A stretch of 64,000 nucleotides of DNA, from the NCBI RefSeq assembly GCF_015694465.1, contig NZ_JADQDO010000008.1, forward strand, positions 124,001-188,000, read 5' to 3'. Below, piece by piece: positions 48,197 to 57,390 of the stretch (position 1 is its first letter; each line of letters starts with the position of its first letter). The stretch comes from Microvirga alba. Lineage in GTDB: Bacteria; Pseudomonadota; Alphaproteobacteria; Rhizobiales; Beijerinckiaceae. The notes under the pieces were generated by a model, which saw only the letters and a program-made list of their open reading frames with translations, had not been told where the DNA came from and ran no database searches. A program made the translations under genes and the position numbers.

Positions 48197-49711
48197 TCAG
48201 TCGAGATCGGTTGCCGACGCGGATGGCGGAAGGGCGGATCGATAGCCGAAATAAGCGCTCAAGATCGCTGCTAAAGAGCAGATGAGAGCGACCAGGCCAA
48301 ATCCACCGATCATCGCCCGTGCGTAAAGTGTCGGCAGCGATGCGATGAATCCACTGTCGAATGAGGTTGGAACAGGCAGGGGTGCCCCGAAGGTCGCCTG
48401 CGCGAAAAGCGCTTTTGTTCGCATGTCGGCAGACATCGCAGAGGCTTGGAAGCCGATTGTCGCGATGGCGCCGAGGCCCGCGACCGCGATGAGGCCAGCG
48501 ACGCGTGAGATCGCGTTGTTGATGCCCGACGCAACGCCTGCTCGCTCGGTCGAGACGGCGTTCATCACCGTCGTCGAGAGGGGCGCGACGGTGATGCCCA
48601 TCCCAAACCCCATGAGCAGCATGACGGGAACGATGGCGGACCAGTAGCTGCCGTTCGCGACGGCGGGGATGAGCAGCGCGAAACTGATTCCCGTCAGAAT
48701 GGGTCCCACGGTCAGGAGAATCCGGGCGCCGAACCGATCCGCCAGCACGCCGCCCGATCGGGAGAGCAGGGCCATCACCACGGTGAAAGGCAGGAACACG
48801 GAGCCGGCTTCAGCCGCCGAGTAACCGTGCGCCTCGATGAGCGTGGTGGGAAGAAAGAACAGGGCCCCGGCCAGGGCGAAGTAGAGCAGGAGCGTCAACG
48901 CGTTGACGGAAGCAAACGCTCGGACATGAAAAAGATCGAGGGGCATCATCGGGGCGTCCGCTCGTCTCTCATGCATGACGAACGCGACGAGAAGCACCGC
49001 GCCGGAGAGCGTGGCGAGAGGTGCGATCGCCTGATTGCCGGCCGTCTCTCCGAGCGCCGTCAGGCCGTAGGTCAGCGCTCCCAGACCCGTCACGGCGAGA
49101 GCAGCCCCCGGCCAGTCCATCCGGGTATCCGCCGAGGCGGGCCTCGCGGGCACGTGCCGCCAACACAGCCACAAGGCCAGTGCGGCGACCGGGACGTTGA
49201 TCCAGAAGATCGCCTGCCACGGTCCGATATCGATCAGCCAGCCTCCGAGGATGGGTCCGAGCGCTGCGGCGATGCCGGAGGCCGCCGCCCAGGTTCCGAT
49301 CGCCTTTCCACGCTCGGCCGGGGGGAAGTTGGTGCTGATCAGCGCCAGCGAGCCGGGCACCATCAGGGCCCCGCCAATCCCTTGCACAGAGCGGGCAGCG
49401 ATCAGCATGTCCGCCGATCCGGCAAGACCGCACCAGAGGGAAGCGAGGCCGAACAGACCGATTCCAATCATGAAGATCCGCTTGAGCCCGTAGGCATCGC
49501 CCGCCGCGCCGCCCAGCAGGAGCAGGGCGGAGAGGGTGAGGGCGTAGGCATTGGTGATCCACTGCACCTGAGAAAGTGAGGCGCCCAGGCTCTCGCGCAT
49601 CCGAGGGATGGCGACGGTAATCACCGTGCCGTCGATGAAGGCGAGGCTGGAGGCCAAAATCGCCGCCCAGATGACATAAGACCTGGCCTCGACCGGACAG
49701 GGACGGTCCAT
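48197..49711 (-). CDS. MFS drug exporter, EmrB/QacA (DHA2) family
   Basis: 504 residues, about 14 membrane spans. Motif A-like GAAGDAYGLKRIFMIG, motif C GSLALISTNFPPAERGKAIG region and the starting span SLAFIDGTVITVAIPRMR are typical DHA2. Exports drugs or other hydrophobic compounds with protons. Stands alone; divergent from the peroxiredoxin gene. Confidence 0.93.
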   Translation of the reverse strand: MDRPCPVEARSYVIWAAILASSLAFIDGTVITVAIPRMRESLGASLSQVQWITNAYALTLSALLLLGGAAGDAYGLKRIFMIGIGLFGLASLWCGLAGSADMLIAARSVQGIGGALMVPGSLALISTNFPPAERGKAIGTWAAASGIAAALGPILGGWLIDIGPWQAIFWINVPVAALALWLCWRHVPARPASADTRMDWPGAALAVTGLGALTYGLTALGETAGNQAIAPLATLSGAVLLVAFVMHERRADAPMMPLDLFHVRAFASVNALTLLLYFALAGALFFLPTTLIEAHGYSAAEAGSVFLPFTVVMALLSRSGGVLADRFGARILLTVGPILTGISFALLIPAVANGSYWSAIVPVMLLMGFGMGITVAPLSTTVMNAVSTERAGVASGINNAISRVAGLIAVAGLGAIATIGFQASAMSADMRTKALFAQATFGAPLPVPTSFDSGFIASLPTLYARAMIGGFGLVALICSLAAILSAYFGYRSALPPSASATDLD

Positions 49712-49911
49712 GAGAGGGCGTTCCTCGTTCGGCCCCTATGCTAACGCGGAACGGCCGAAGGCTGAACCATTGTTTCGGGGGTATTGCTTCGCGGCCAACG
49801 CATTGTGCAAATGCGAAGAAGTGGGTTGTCATCTCAAGCCGCGCCGGACATAGACAGCCTCGCACAGGGTGCCTCTGCGCCCGAGACATCCGATCGTTGA
49901 GGAGTGATGGA

Positions 49912-50466
49912 ATGCTGACTGTTGGCGATACGTTTCCGAATTTTAAGCTGAAAGCCGCGAAGGCCGGACCCGAGGGCCTGAACCTCAAGGATCCCTTCGT
50001 CGAGATCTCCAACGAGTCGGATGCGGGTCAATGGAAGGTCGTGTTCTTCTGGCCGAAGGACTTCACCTTCGTCTGCCCGACCGAGATCGTCGCGTTCAGC
50101 AAGATGGCCCGTGACTTCGCGGACCGCGATTGCGTCATTTACGGCGTGTCCACGGACAACGAGTTCGTGCATGTGAACTGGCGCTTGAACCACGCCGAGC
50201 TGAAGAACCTCGAGATTCCGATGCTCGCCGACATCAAGCGTGAATTGTCCGCCGCTTGCGGCATCCTCGACAAGAATGAGGGCGTCGCCCTGCGCGCCAC
50301 GTTCATCGTCGATCCCGACGGCATCATCCGCTTTGTCTCGGTCAACGATCTGTCGGTCGGCCGTAACCCGGCTGAAGTGATGCGCGTTCTCGATGCCCTG
50401 CAGAGCGACGAGCTCTGCCCGTGCAACTGGAACAAGGGCGACGATTACCTGAAGCCCGCTGCGTAA
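49912..50466 (+). CDS. ahpC: AhpC-type peroxiredoxin, mycobacterial subtype
   Basis: 184 residues. Peroxidatic Cys55 in FTFVCPTEIV and two C-terminal cysteines, Cys169 and Cys171, in ELCPCNW. This three-cysteine pattern is that of Mycobacterium tuberculosis AhpC, which is reduced by AhpD rather than AhpF, and ahpD indeed follows. Reduces hydrogen peroxide, organic peroxides and peroxynitrite in the cytoplasm. GAGGAG lies upstream of the ATG at 49912. Confidence 0.95.
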   Translation: MLTVGDTFPNFKLKAAKAGPEGLNLKDPFVEISNESDAGQWKVVFFWPKDFTFVCPTEIVAFSKMARDFADRDCVIYGVSTDNEFVHVNWRLNHAELKNLEIPMLADIKRELSAACGILDKNEGVALRATFIVDPDGIIRFVSVNDLSVGRNPAEVMRVLDALQSDELCPCNWNKGDDYLKPAA

Positions 50467-50476
50467 ATGGTTATCG

Positions 50477-50510
50477 GGCCCGCGATCCCCCGATCGCGGG
50501 CCTTTCTCGT
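50477..50510 (+). terminator. Strong intrinsic terminator between ahpC and ahpD
   Basis: Perfect 11-base stem GGCCCGCGATC / GATCGCGGGCC (50477-50487 with 50492-50502) and TTTCTCGTTT. It should make ahpC transcripts much more abundant than ahpD read-through. Confidence 0.85.
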
Positions 50511-50526
50511 TTGAAGGATGTAACGC

Positions 50527-51078
50527 ATGTCGCTGGATGCGCTGAAAGATCGGATTCCTGATTACGCCAAGGATATCAGGCTGAATCTGGGTTCCCTTGC
50601 CACCGAACCGAGCCTGACCACGCAGCAACGCGCCGGCTGCTTCATCGCCGCCGCGCTGGCCTCCCGCAACGCGGAGGTGACGCGGATGGTGCTGGCCGAG
50701 TTCGGCCCGCAGCTCAGCCCCGAGGCCCTGAATGCCGCCAAGGCGGCGGCCTCGATCATGGGCATGAACAACATCTATTACCGCTTCGTCCACATGGCCG
50801 GAGGCGACTACGCCACCATGCCCGCCCGCCTGCGCATGAACGTCATCGGACGTCCGGGCATCGACAAGGCGGATTTCGAGCTGTGGTCCCTGGTGGTTTC
50901 CGCCATCAACGGCTGCGAGATGTGCGTGAAGAGCCACGAAGAGGTGGTGCGTTCCGCAGGCCTCACGCAGGAACAGGTCCAGTCCTCGGTGCGGATTGCG
51001 GCGACGGTTCACGCGGTGGCAGCGACCCTCGACGGCGAGGCTGCGTTCTTCCAGCCCATGGCCGACGCCGCCGAGTAG
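50527..51078 (+). CDS. ahpD: AhpD, alkylhydroperoxidase / AhpC reductase
   Basis: 183 residues, all-helical. Active site Glu118, Cys130, Cys133 and His137 ([13 protein letters not shown]), the same arrangement as in the mycobacterial enzyme. It passes electrons from dihydrolipoamide-type carriers to AhpC. AAGGA before the ATG, 61 bases after ahpC. Confidence 0.95.
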   Translation: MSLDALKDRIPDYAKDIRLNLGSLATEPSLTTQQRAGCFIAAALASRNAEVTRMVLAEFGPQLSPEALNAAKAAASIMGMNNIYYRFVHMAGGDYATMPARLRMNVIGRPGIDKADFELWSLVVSAINGCEMCVKSHEEVVRSAGLTQEQVQSSVRIAATVHAVAATLDGEAAFFQPMADAAE

Positions 51079-51272
51079 AGCGCGAACAAGCCGGGGCGAG
51101 GGGAAGCGGCCTTCCCGAAGCCCTGGTCCGCCCGCGACGGAGCGCGACAATAGGGGGGCGATTGTCCCTCGCCGGAGCAACCCTCCCATTCGTCGCGGCC
51201 TCTGGCTGGGTCTTTGGGAGGCCGCTAAGCAACGGCCAGGGCATTTTCGCCCGCTGACAGGCCGCTTGCATC

Positions 51273-52571
51273 GTGACTGAAATCCGCCATCCAGACCCGC
51301 ATTTCCCTCACGACGTCGCGATGGACCTCGCCGATGAGCAGCTGATCGATGCCGAAATCGACAGCACCCCACCGCCGGAACCGACCGTTGCCCAAGGCCA
51401 GCTTGGCCGTGTGCTACTCGGCGTCAGCCTCATTCTGATCGCTTTCAATCTTCGGCCTGTCTTTTCCAGCCTCTCGGTTCTTCTGCCTGAGATTATGCAG
51501 GCGACGGGCCTGTCGCCGTCGAGCGCCAGTTTGATGACGACGTTGCCGGTCCTGTGCCTTGGGCTCTTCGCGCCCATAGCGCCCATTCTGGCCCGGCGAT
51601 ACGGGGCGGAACGCACGATCCTTGCGGTTCTGGTGCTGCTTGCGTTCGGAACCGGTCTGCGTGGGCTTGCAAGCGTACCGGCGCTTTTGGTCGGCTCAGT
51701 CTTCGCGGGAGCGAGCATCGCCATCGTCAATGTCCTGCTGCCGGGCCTCGTGAAGCGGGATTTCCCGACCCATGCGGCGATGATGACAGGGCTCTTCACG
51801 ATGGCCCTGTGCGCGGGTGCCGCGAGCGCTGCCGGCTTCACCGTTCCGCTCGAACATCTCCTCAACGGGTCGTGGCCTCTGGCTCTCGCGGCGTGGGCAA
51901 TCCCGGTGGTTGTCGTGACTCTTCTTTGGGCCCCGCAGGCGCTGCTCTCGAAGGGGCATGCACGCGGGGTCGGGCCTCATGTGAGCGGTCTCTGGCGGGA
52001 CAAGCTCGCCTGGCAGGTCACGCTCTTCATGGGCCTTCAATCGGCCCTGGCCTATTGCGTCTTCGGCTGGCTCGCGCCGATCCTGCGCGAACGCGGGCTC
52101 GACGCGGTGACGGCTGGGGTCGTCGTGTCGGTGTCGGTTCTGGTCCAGATGGCGGCGTGCCTGCTGGTGCCGTCCATCGCCGTTCGGGGGCGTGATCAGC
52201 GGCTCATCAATGTGGCGCTCGTCGTCTGCGCCGTCATCGGCCTCTTGGGCTGTCTCTTCGCCCCGCTCTCGACGGTCTGGATCTGGGCGATGGTGCAGGG
52301 TGTGGGACAAGGCGGCCTGATCGCAGTCGCCATGACGCTGATTATCCTGCGGTCGCCGGATGCTCACGTGGCGGCCCAGCTCTCCGGCATGGCGCAGGGC
52401 GTTGGCTATGTGCTGGCCGCGTGCGGCCCGCTTATCGTCGGATTCCTGCGCGACTGGACCGGAAGTTTCCGGTCCACGGCCATCCTGTTCCTGGCGATCG
52501 GTCTCGGTGCGGCCCTTTGCGGCCTTGGGGCAGGCCGCGCCAGGCATGTTGGCGAGAAAGAAGGCGTCTGA
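51273..52571 (+). CDS. MFS transporter, CynX/NimT family
   Basis: 432 residues. A 45-residue polar N-terminus, then twelve predicted spans; first span region LLGVSLILIAFNLRPVFSSLSVLLPEI is the CynX/YeaN signature. Relatives carry cyanate or 2-nitroimidazole, but substrates are usually unknown. GTG start. It ends one base before the convergent metZ, with no room for a terminator. Confidence 0.88.
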   Translation: MTEIRHPDPHFPHDVAMDLADEQLIDAEIDSTPPPEPTVAQGQLGRVLLGVSLILIAFNLRPVFSSLSVLLPEIMQATGLSPSSASLMTTLPVLCLGLFAPIAPILARRYGAERTILAVLVLLAFGTGLRGLASVPALLVGSVFAGASIAIVNVLLPGLVKRDFPTHAAMMTGLFTMALCAGAASAAGFTVPLEHLLNGSWPLALAAWAIPVVVVTLLWAPQALLSKGHARGVGPHVSGLWRDKLAWQVTLFMGLQSALAYCVFGWLAPILRERGLDAVTAGVVVSVSVLVQMAACLLVPSIAVRGRDQRLINVALVVCAVIGLLGCLFAPLSTVWIWAMVQGVGQGGLIAVAMTLIILRSPDAHVAAQLSGMAQGVGYVLAACGPLIVGFLRDWTGSFRSTAILFLAIGLGAALCGLGAGRARHVGEKEGV

Positions 52572-52572
52572 C

Positions 52573-53763
52573 TCAGACCCGGGTCAGCGCCTCGGTCAGA
52601 TCGTTCAGCAGGTCCTGCTGATGCTCCAATCCGACGGAGAGGCGGACAAGCCCATCGAAAATGCCCATTTCGGCGCGCAATTCCGGCGAGAAACGCTGAT
52701 GCGTCGTGGTGGCTGGATGCGTAACGAGGCTCTTCGCGTCGCCGAGATTGTTCGAGATATGGACCAGCTTGAGCGCGTTCATGAACCGGAACGCGGCGTC
52801 CTTCCCGCCCTCGACCTCGATCGCGATCATCGTCGAGCCGCCGCTCATCTGGCGCTTGATCAGCTCGGCCTGGGGATGGTCGGAGCGACCGGGATAGGTC
52901 AGCCGCCGGACCTTCGGATGGTTGTAGAGGGAATCGGCGAGGAAGCCCGCGGTTTCCGTCTGACGCGCCACCCGCAAGGGGAGCGTTTCCAGACCTTTTA
53001 AAAGAACCCAGGCATTGAAGGGGGAGATCGAAGGGCCCGTCATGCGCAGAAATTGCTGCAGCGGACCTTCAATGAATGCGGTGGAGGACAGGATCACGCC
53101 GCCGAGACATCGCCCCTGACCGTCGATGTGCTTGGTCGCAGAATAGACGACGATGTCGGCGCCGAGTTCGAGCGGCTTCTGGAAAAGCGGCGTGGCGAAC
53201 ACGTTATCGACGGTAAGCGTCGCGCCCCCCGCATGGGCGATCTCCGCCACGCCCGCGATGTCGATGATCTCGAGGCTTGGGTTGGACGGCGTTTCAAGCA
53301 GGCAAACCTTGGTTTCCGGCCGCATCGCCTGACGCCACTGGTCGAGGTCGGGACCGTCCACGAGCGTACAGCCGACGCCGAAGCGCGGCAGGAAATCCTC
53401 CACCACCCAGCGGCAGGAACCGAACAGGGCACGGGCGGCGACCACATGGTCGCCGGCTTGAACCTGGCTGACGATGGCCGCCGTTACGGCCGCCATCCCC
53501 GTCGCCGTGGCGCGGGCGGCTTGTGCCCCCTCCAGCGACGCAATCCGCTGCTCGAAAGCGGCGATCGTCGGGTTGGAATAGCGCGTATAGCTGTAGCCGG
53601 GTTCCTCGTTCAGGAACCGCCGCTCGGCGCTCTCGGCGCTTTCATACACGAAGCCCTGTGTGAGAAAGAGGGCTTCCGACGTTTCGCCGAAAGGCGTGCG
53701 CTCCTGGCCCTCGTGAACGAGGCGGGTCTCAAGGTGATAGTCCGGGCGTCGATATGTGGTCAT
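52573..53763 (-). CDS. metZ: MetZ, O-succinylhomoserine sulfhydrylase
   Basis: 396 residues of the Cys/Met-metabolism PLP family. PLP lysine Lys211 in YSATKHIDGQGR, with SYTRYSNPTIAAFEQRIASL and ETPSNPSLEIID. The short ETRLVHEGQERTPFGETSE N-terminus and length separate MetZ from MetB/MetC. Makes homocysteine directly from O-succinylhomoserine and sulfide. It follows rfbA on the same strand after 59 bases. Confidence 0.92.
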   Translation of the reverse strand: MTTYRRPDYHLETRLVHEGQERTPFGETSEALFLTQGFVYESAESAERRFLNEEPGYSYTRYSNPTIAAFEQRIASLEGAQAARATATGMAAVTAAIVSQVQAGDHVVAARALFGSCRWVVEDFLPRFGVGCTLVDGPDLDQWRQAMRPETKVCLLETPSNPSLEIIDIAGVAEIAHAGGATLTVDNVFATPLFQKPLELGADIVVYSATKHIDGQGRCLGGVILSSTAFIEGPLQQFLRMTGPSISPFNAWVLLKGLETLPLRVARQTETAGFLADSLYNHPKVRRLTYPGRSDHPQAELIKRQMSGGSTMIAIEVEGGKDAAFRFMNALKLVHISNNLGDAKSLVTHPATTTHQRFSPELRAEMGIFDGLVRLSVGLEHQQDLLNDLTEALTRV

Positions 53764-53780
53764 GCGCCATTTTTAAAATC

Positions 53781-53796
53781 GTTCTTTAAAAAGAAC
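53781..53796 (-). other. AT-rich inverted repeat in the metZ leader
   Basis: GTTCTTT / AAAGAAC with a 2-base centre, flanked by imperfect AACGATT/AATCGTT copies, in the 59-base gap between rfbA and metZ. It could be a weak terminator or operator. It does not look like a SAM riboswitch. Confidence 0.35.
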
Positions 53797-53822
53797 AATC
53801 GTTTTTCGCGCAAAAATTTTTC

Positions 53823-54692
53823 TCAACCGCCCTGCGCAATGCGAAGAAGATACTGTCCATAGGTGCTTTTGGAGAGTTCCTGTCCCAATCGGGTCAATTG
53901 GTCCCGGTCAATCCAGCCCAGGCTGAAGGCGATTTCTTCCGGGCAGGCGATGCGGAAACCCTGGCGTTTTTCAAGCGCGCGGACGAACTCGGACGCTTCG
54001 ACGAGGGTGTCCGGGGTGCCCGTGTCGAGCCAGGCGAAGCCGCGTCCCATCCGCTGCACCTGGAGTTGACCGCGCTCCAGATAGGCGCGGTTGACGTCCG
54101 TGATTTCCAGTTCGCCGCGTGCCGAGGGCTTCAGGCCGGCCGCGATCTCGACCACCTGATTGTCGTAGAAGTAGAGGCCCGTCACCGCCCAATTGGATTT
54201 CGGCTTCGCGGGCTTTTCCTCGATGGAGATGGCCTTGTCATCCTTGTTGAATTCGATGACGCCGTACCGCTCGGGATCGGTGACGTGATAGGCGAAGACG
54301 GTCGCGCCGGTCTTTTGCGCGCGGGCCGCGCGCATGAGTTCTGGCAGGCCGTGTCCAAAATACACGTTGTCGCCAAGGATCAGAACCGAGGGGCCCCCGG
54401 CGACGAACTCCGCGCCGATGATATAGGCCTGCGCCAGACCTTCCGGCTTCGGCTGCTCCATGTAGGACAGGCGGATACCCCAACGCTCGCCACTTCCGAG
54501 TAATTGCCTGAATTTGGGCAGGTCGTCCGGCGTCGAGATGACGAGGATATCCCGCACGCCCGCCAGCATGAGCGTGGTGAGGGGGTAATAAATCATCGGC
54601 TTGTCGTAGATCGGCAGAAGCTGCTTCGACGTGACATAGGTCATCGGATGAAGCCGCGTGCCGGAGCCTCCCGCGAGAATGATGCCCTTCAT
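53823..54692 (-). CDS. rfbA: RfbA/RmlA, glucose-1-phosphate thymidylyltransferase
   Basis: 289 residues. Nucleotide-binding [36 protein letters not shown] and [10 protein letters not shown]. First step of dTDP-L-rhamnose synthesis for surface polysaccharide. Its ATG overlaps the end of rfbD by four bases. Confidence 0.97.
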   Translation of the reverse strand: MKGIILAGGSGTRLHPMTYVTSKQLLPIYDKPMIYYPLTTLMLAGVRDILVISTPDDLPKFRQLLGSGERWGIRLSYMEQPKPEGLAQAYIIGAEFVAGGPSVLILGDNVYFGHGLPELMRAARAQKTGATVFAYHVTDPERYGVIEFNKDDKAISIEEKPAKPKSNWAVTGLYFYDNQVVEIAAGLKPSARGELEITDVNRAYLERGQLQVQRMGRGFAWLDTGTPDTLVEASEFVRALEKRQGFRIACPEEIAFSLGWIDRDQLTRLGQELSKSTYGQYLLRIAQGG

Positions 54693-55597
54693 CGATGGGT
54701 CTCCTGGGCGTGGGCCTCATCGAGGAGGCGTTTGACGCATGGTTCGAGGGAGGCGCGCCACGGCGGAAGCCTGATGCCATGAACCCGCGCGAGCTTGGTG
54801 CAATCGAGCTGAGAATTGGCGGGCCGCCGTGCGGGCGTGGGATAGTCCGAGGTCTTGATCGGCCGAACGCGGGCGCTCGGTCCGCCTAACTGAGCGGACT
54901 GCGCGAAGATCTCCGAAGCGAACTCGGCCCAGTTGGCGGAGCCTGTTCCGGTCATGTGAAAGATGCCGCGCAGGCCCTTGTCCTCGGGCCGCGCAATCAA
55001 GTTGCGCGCGACCGCGATGACGCCGTCCGCGATGTCAAAGGCGCTGGTCGGGGCACCGACCTGATCCGCGACGACGCCCAGTTCGTCGCGCTCGCGGGCG
55101 AGACGCAGCATCGTCTTCACGAAGTTCTTGCCGAAGGGGCTGTAGACCCAGGCTGTCCGGAGGATCGCGTAGTTCGCCATCTCGGCGGCCACGGCCTCCT
55201 CGCCCAACAGCTTCGAACGGCCATAAACACCCAACGGATGCGTTTCATCGTCCTCACGATAGGGGCGAGTGGCGGTGCCGTCGAACACGTAATCCGTCGA
55301 TAGCTGGATCATCGGCACGTTCATCGCGGCCGCCGCACCGGCAACCGCGCCCGCGCCGATGCCGTTGATGGCGTCGGCCAGTTCGGGCTCGGCCTCGGCT
55401 TGATCGACAGCGGTGTAGGCGGCCGCGTTCACGATCACGTCGCCGCCGGTCTCCGACAGAATGTCCTCGATGCCCGAAGGATCGGCGAGATCGAGCAGGG
55501 GGCGCGCGAGCAGAACTGTCGTCGCTCCGTGGCCCGGAGCGCGCTCGGCAAGGGCGCGGGCCACCTGACCTTCTTTGCCGATGACGATGATGCGCAC
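54689..55597 (-). CDS. rfbD: RfbD/RmlD, dTDP-4-dehydrorhamnose reductase
   Basis: 302 residues, short-chain dehydrogenase fold: [13 protein letters not shown] (dinucleotide site), [30 protein letters not shown] and the YGRSKLLGE catalytic Tyr-Lys. Last step of dTDP-rhamnose synthesis. Coupled to rfbA by an ATGA overlap. Confidence 0.96.
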   Translation of the reverse strand: MRIIVIGKEGQVARALAERAPGHGATTVLLARPLLDLADPSGIEDILSETGGDVIVNAAAYTAVDQAEAEPELADAINGIGAGAVAGAAAAMNVPMIQLSTDYVFDGTATRPYREDDETHPLGVYGRSKLLGEEAVAAEMANYAILRTAWVYSPFGKNFVKTMLRLARERDELGVVADQVGAPTSAFDIADGVIAVARNLIARPEDKGLRGIFHMTGTGSANWAEFASEIFAQSAQLGGPSARVRPIKTSDYPTPARRPANSQLDCTKLARVHGIRLPPWRASLEPCVKRLLDEAHAQETHR

Positions 55598-55609
55598 GGG
55601 CTGAGAACC

Positions 55610-56167
55610 TTATGAGAAGCTGATCTGCAGATCGGCGAGCAAAGGATTCTTGGTGTCCTTGTCCGACAGGATGGCACGCCCCGCATCGACCGGCCAAGGG
55701 ATACCAAGCGCCGGGTCGTTCCAGGCGAGCCCCCGATCATGGGCGGCCGAATAATGCGCTGATACCTTGTAGTGAACCTCGGTGTTGGGTTCGAGCGTGC
55801 AGAAGCCGTGCGCGAAGCCGACGGGGACGAGGAGCTGGAGTCTGTTCTCGGCCGAGAGTTCCACGGCCACATGCCAGCCGTAAGTCGGCGAGGAGCGTCT
55901 GAGATCGACCGCGACGTCGAGAATGCGGCCGCGCCCGACCCGCACGAGTTTCGTCTGCGCGAAAGGCGCGAGCTGGAAATGGAGACCGCGCACGGTGCCG
56001 GCTTCGGCTGAAAGAGAGAAGTTGTCCTGGACGAATTCGTCCTCGATCCCCACCGCGCGAAACGCCTGCCGGTTATAGGTCTCCGTGAAGAAACCGCGCT
56101 GATCCCCGAAAGCCTTGGTCCGCACGATCTTCACGTCAGGCAGGGCACTTGGTTCGACTTCGACCAC
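55610..56167 (-). CDS. rfbC: RfbC/RmlC, dTDP-4-dehydrorhamnose 3,5-epimerase
   Basis: 185 residues, cupin. VRGLHFQLAPFAQTKLVRV carries the catalytic His, with DVAVDLRRSSPTYGWHVAVEL and PVGFAHGFCTLEPNTEVHYKVS. Twelve bases before rfbD. Confidence 0.96.
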   Translation of the reverse strand: MVEVEPSALPDVKIVRTKAFGDQRGFFTETYNRQAFRAVGIEDEFVQDNFSLSAEAGTVRGLHFQLAPFAQTKLVRVGRGRILDVAVDLRRSSPTYGWHVAVELSAENRLQLLVPVGFAHGFCTLEPNTEVHYKVSAHYSAAHDRGLAWNDPALGIPWPVDAGRAILSDKDTKNPLLADLQISFS

Positions 56168-56241
56168 GGCGGGCTTTCTCCTCGGCAGGGAAGAGCTTCA
56201 CGATAACATGCCACTGCCACAGATAGGGCTTAGGCCACAAT

Positions 56242-56263
56242 CCCCAACCCCAATCCCAGTCCC
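56242..56263 (-). other. G-quadruplex motif directly after the rfbB stop codon
   Basis: On the minus strand, the sense strand of the rfb operon, four G-runs of 3, 3, 4 and 4 are separated by loops ACT, ATT and TT, starting immediately after the TAA of rfbB. Two more G-runs lie just before, inside the rfbB end. The motif would sit in the mRNA between rfbB and rfbC. The core shares a 15-base C-rich match (CCAACCCCAATCCCA) with the purA leader at 22295. Confidence 0.55.
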
Positions 56264-57325
56264 TTACGCCAACCCTTGTCCCAGCCGCTCGCCGCGGTAA
56301 ACGCCTGAGCGCACCCGCTCCCACCAATCGCGGTTGGCCAGATACCATTCCACGGTCTTGCGCAGGCCGGATTCGAACGTCTCGGCCGGGCGCCAGCCGA
56401 GATCGCGCTCGATCTTCGAGGCGTCGATGGCATAGCGCAGGTCGTGCCCGGGCCGGTCGCTCACATAGGTGATGAGGTTTTCGCGGGAGCCAATGGATTG
56501 GTCGGGAGCCAGTTCATCGATGAGCGTACAGATGGCGCGCACGACGTCGATGTTCGTGCGCTCGTTGTGCCCGCCGATGGCGTAAGTCTCGCCGGGGCGG
56601 CCTCGGTCCGCGGTGAGAATCAAGGCTCTGGCATGATCGTCCACGAACAGCCAGTCGCGCACGTTCTCTCCCTTGCCGTAAACGGGCAAGGGCTTGCCCT
56701 CCAGCGCGTTGAGGATGATCAGCGGGATCAACTTTTCCGGAAAGTGATAGGGGCCGTAATTGTTGGAGCAGTTCGTGACCACCGTTGGCAGACCATAGGT
56801 ATGGTGCCAGGCGCGCACGAAATGGTCGGACGCCGCCTTCGAGGCGGAGTAGGGCGAACTCGGCTGATAAGGGTATTCCTCGTGGAAGAACCCTTCCTCG
56901 CCCAACGAGCCGAAGACCTCGTCGGTGGAAATGTGGTGAAAGCGGAAGGCTTTCTGGCGCTCCGGCGAGAGGCCGCGCCAATAGGCCAGCGCCGCCTGGA
57001 GCATGGAATAGGTGCCGATGACATTCGTCTGCAGGAACTCGCCGGGCCCGTCGATCGAGCGGTCCACATGGCTTTCCGCCGCCAGATGCATGACGACGTC
57101 CGGTTGATATTCAGCGATGACGGACCGCATCCGGTCGAGATCGGCCACATCGGCCTGTTCGAAACGATAGCGCGGGTTGTTGGCGACGGGCTTCAGGGAA
57201 TCGAGATTGCCCGCATAGGTGAGCTTGTCGACGACCAGCACCTCGTGTGGCGTGTCGCGAACGAGCATGCGGGCCACCGCAGAGCCGATGAATCCCGCGC
57301 CGCCTGTCACAAGAAACCGCTTCAT
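56264..57325 (-). CDS. rfbB: RfbB/RmlB, dTDP-glucose 4,6-dehydratase
   Basis: 353 residues, extended SDR. NAD site [44 protein letters not shown] and the catalytic [15 protein letters not shown]. Second step of dTDP-rhamnose synthesis; first gene of the rfbBCDA unit. Confidence 0.97.
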   Translation of the reverse strand: MKRFLVTGGAGFIGSAVARMLVRDTPHEVLVVDKLTYAGNLDSLKPVANNPRYRFEQADVADLDRMRSVIAEYQPDVVMHLAAESHVDRSIDGPGEFLQTNVIGTYSMLQAALAYWRGLSPERQKAFRFHHISTDEVFGSLGEEGFFHEEYPYQPSSPYSASKAASDHFVRAWHHTYGLPTVVTNCSNNYGPYHFPEKLIPLIILNALEGKPLPVYGKGENVRDWLFVDDHARALILTADRGRPGETYAIGGHNERTNIDVVRAICTLIDELAPDQSIGSRENLITYVSDRPGHDLRYAIDASKIERDLGWRPAETFESGLRKTVEWYLANRDWWERVRSGVYRGERLGQGLA

Positions 57326-57346
57326 GACGCCTCTTCCCGAATGGTC

Positions 57347-57372
57347 GCCCTCCCTGACTGGCCAGGGAGGGC
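57347..57372. terminator. Hairpin between ggt and rfbB
   Basis: 10-base perfect stem GCCCTCCCTG / CAGGGAGGGC with a 6-base loop, 18 bases past the ggt stop on the minus strand. No T-run follows, so it may slow rather than stop transcription into rfbB. Confidence 0.5.
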
Positions 57373-57390
57373 CGGAGTGTGATGCGGGTT

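Noticed and set aside
53764-53822. SAM-II riboswitch before metZ.
   Set aside because: The gap is only 59 bases, AT-rich, and I could not find the conserved pseudoknot elements.
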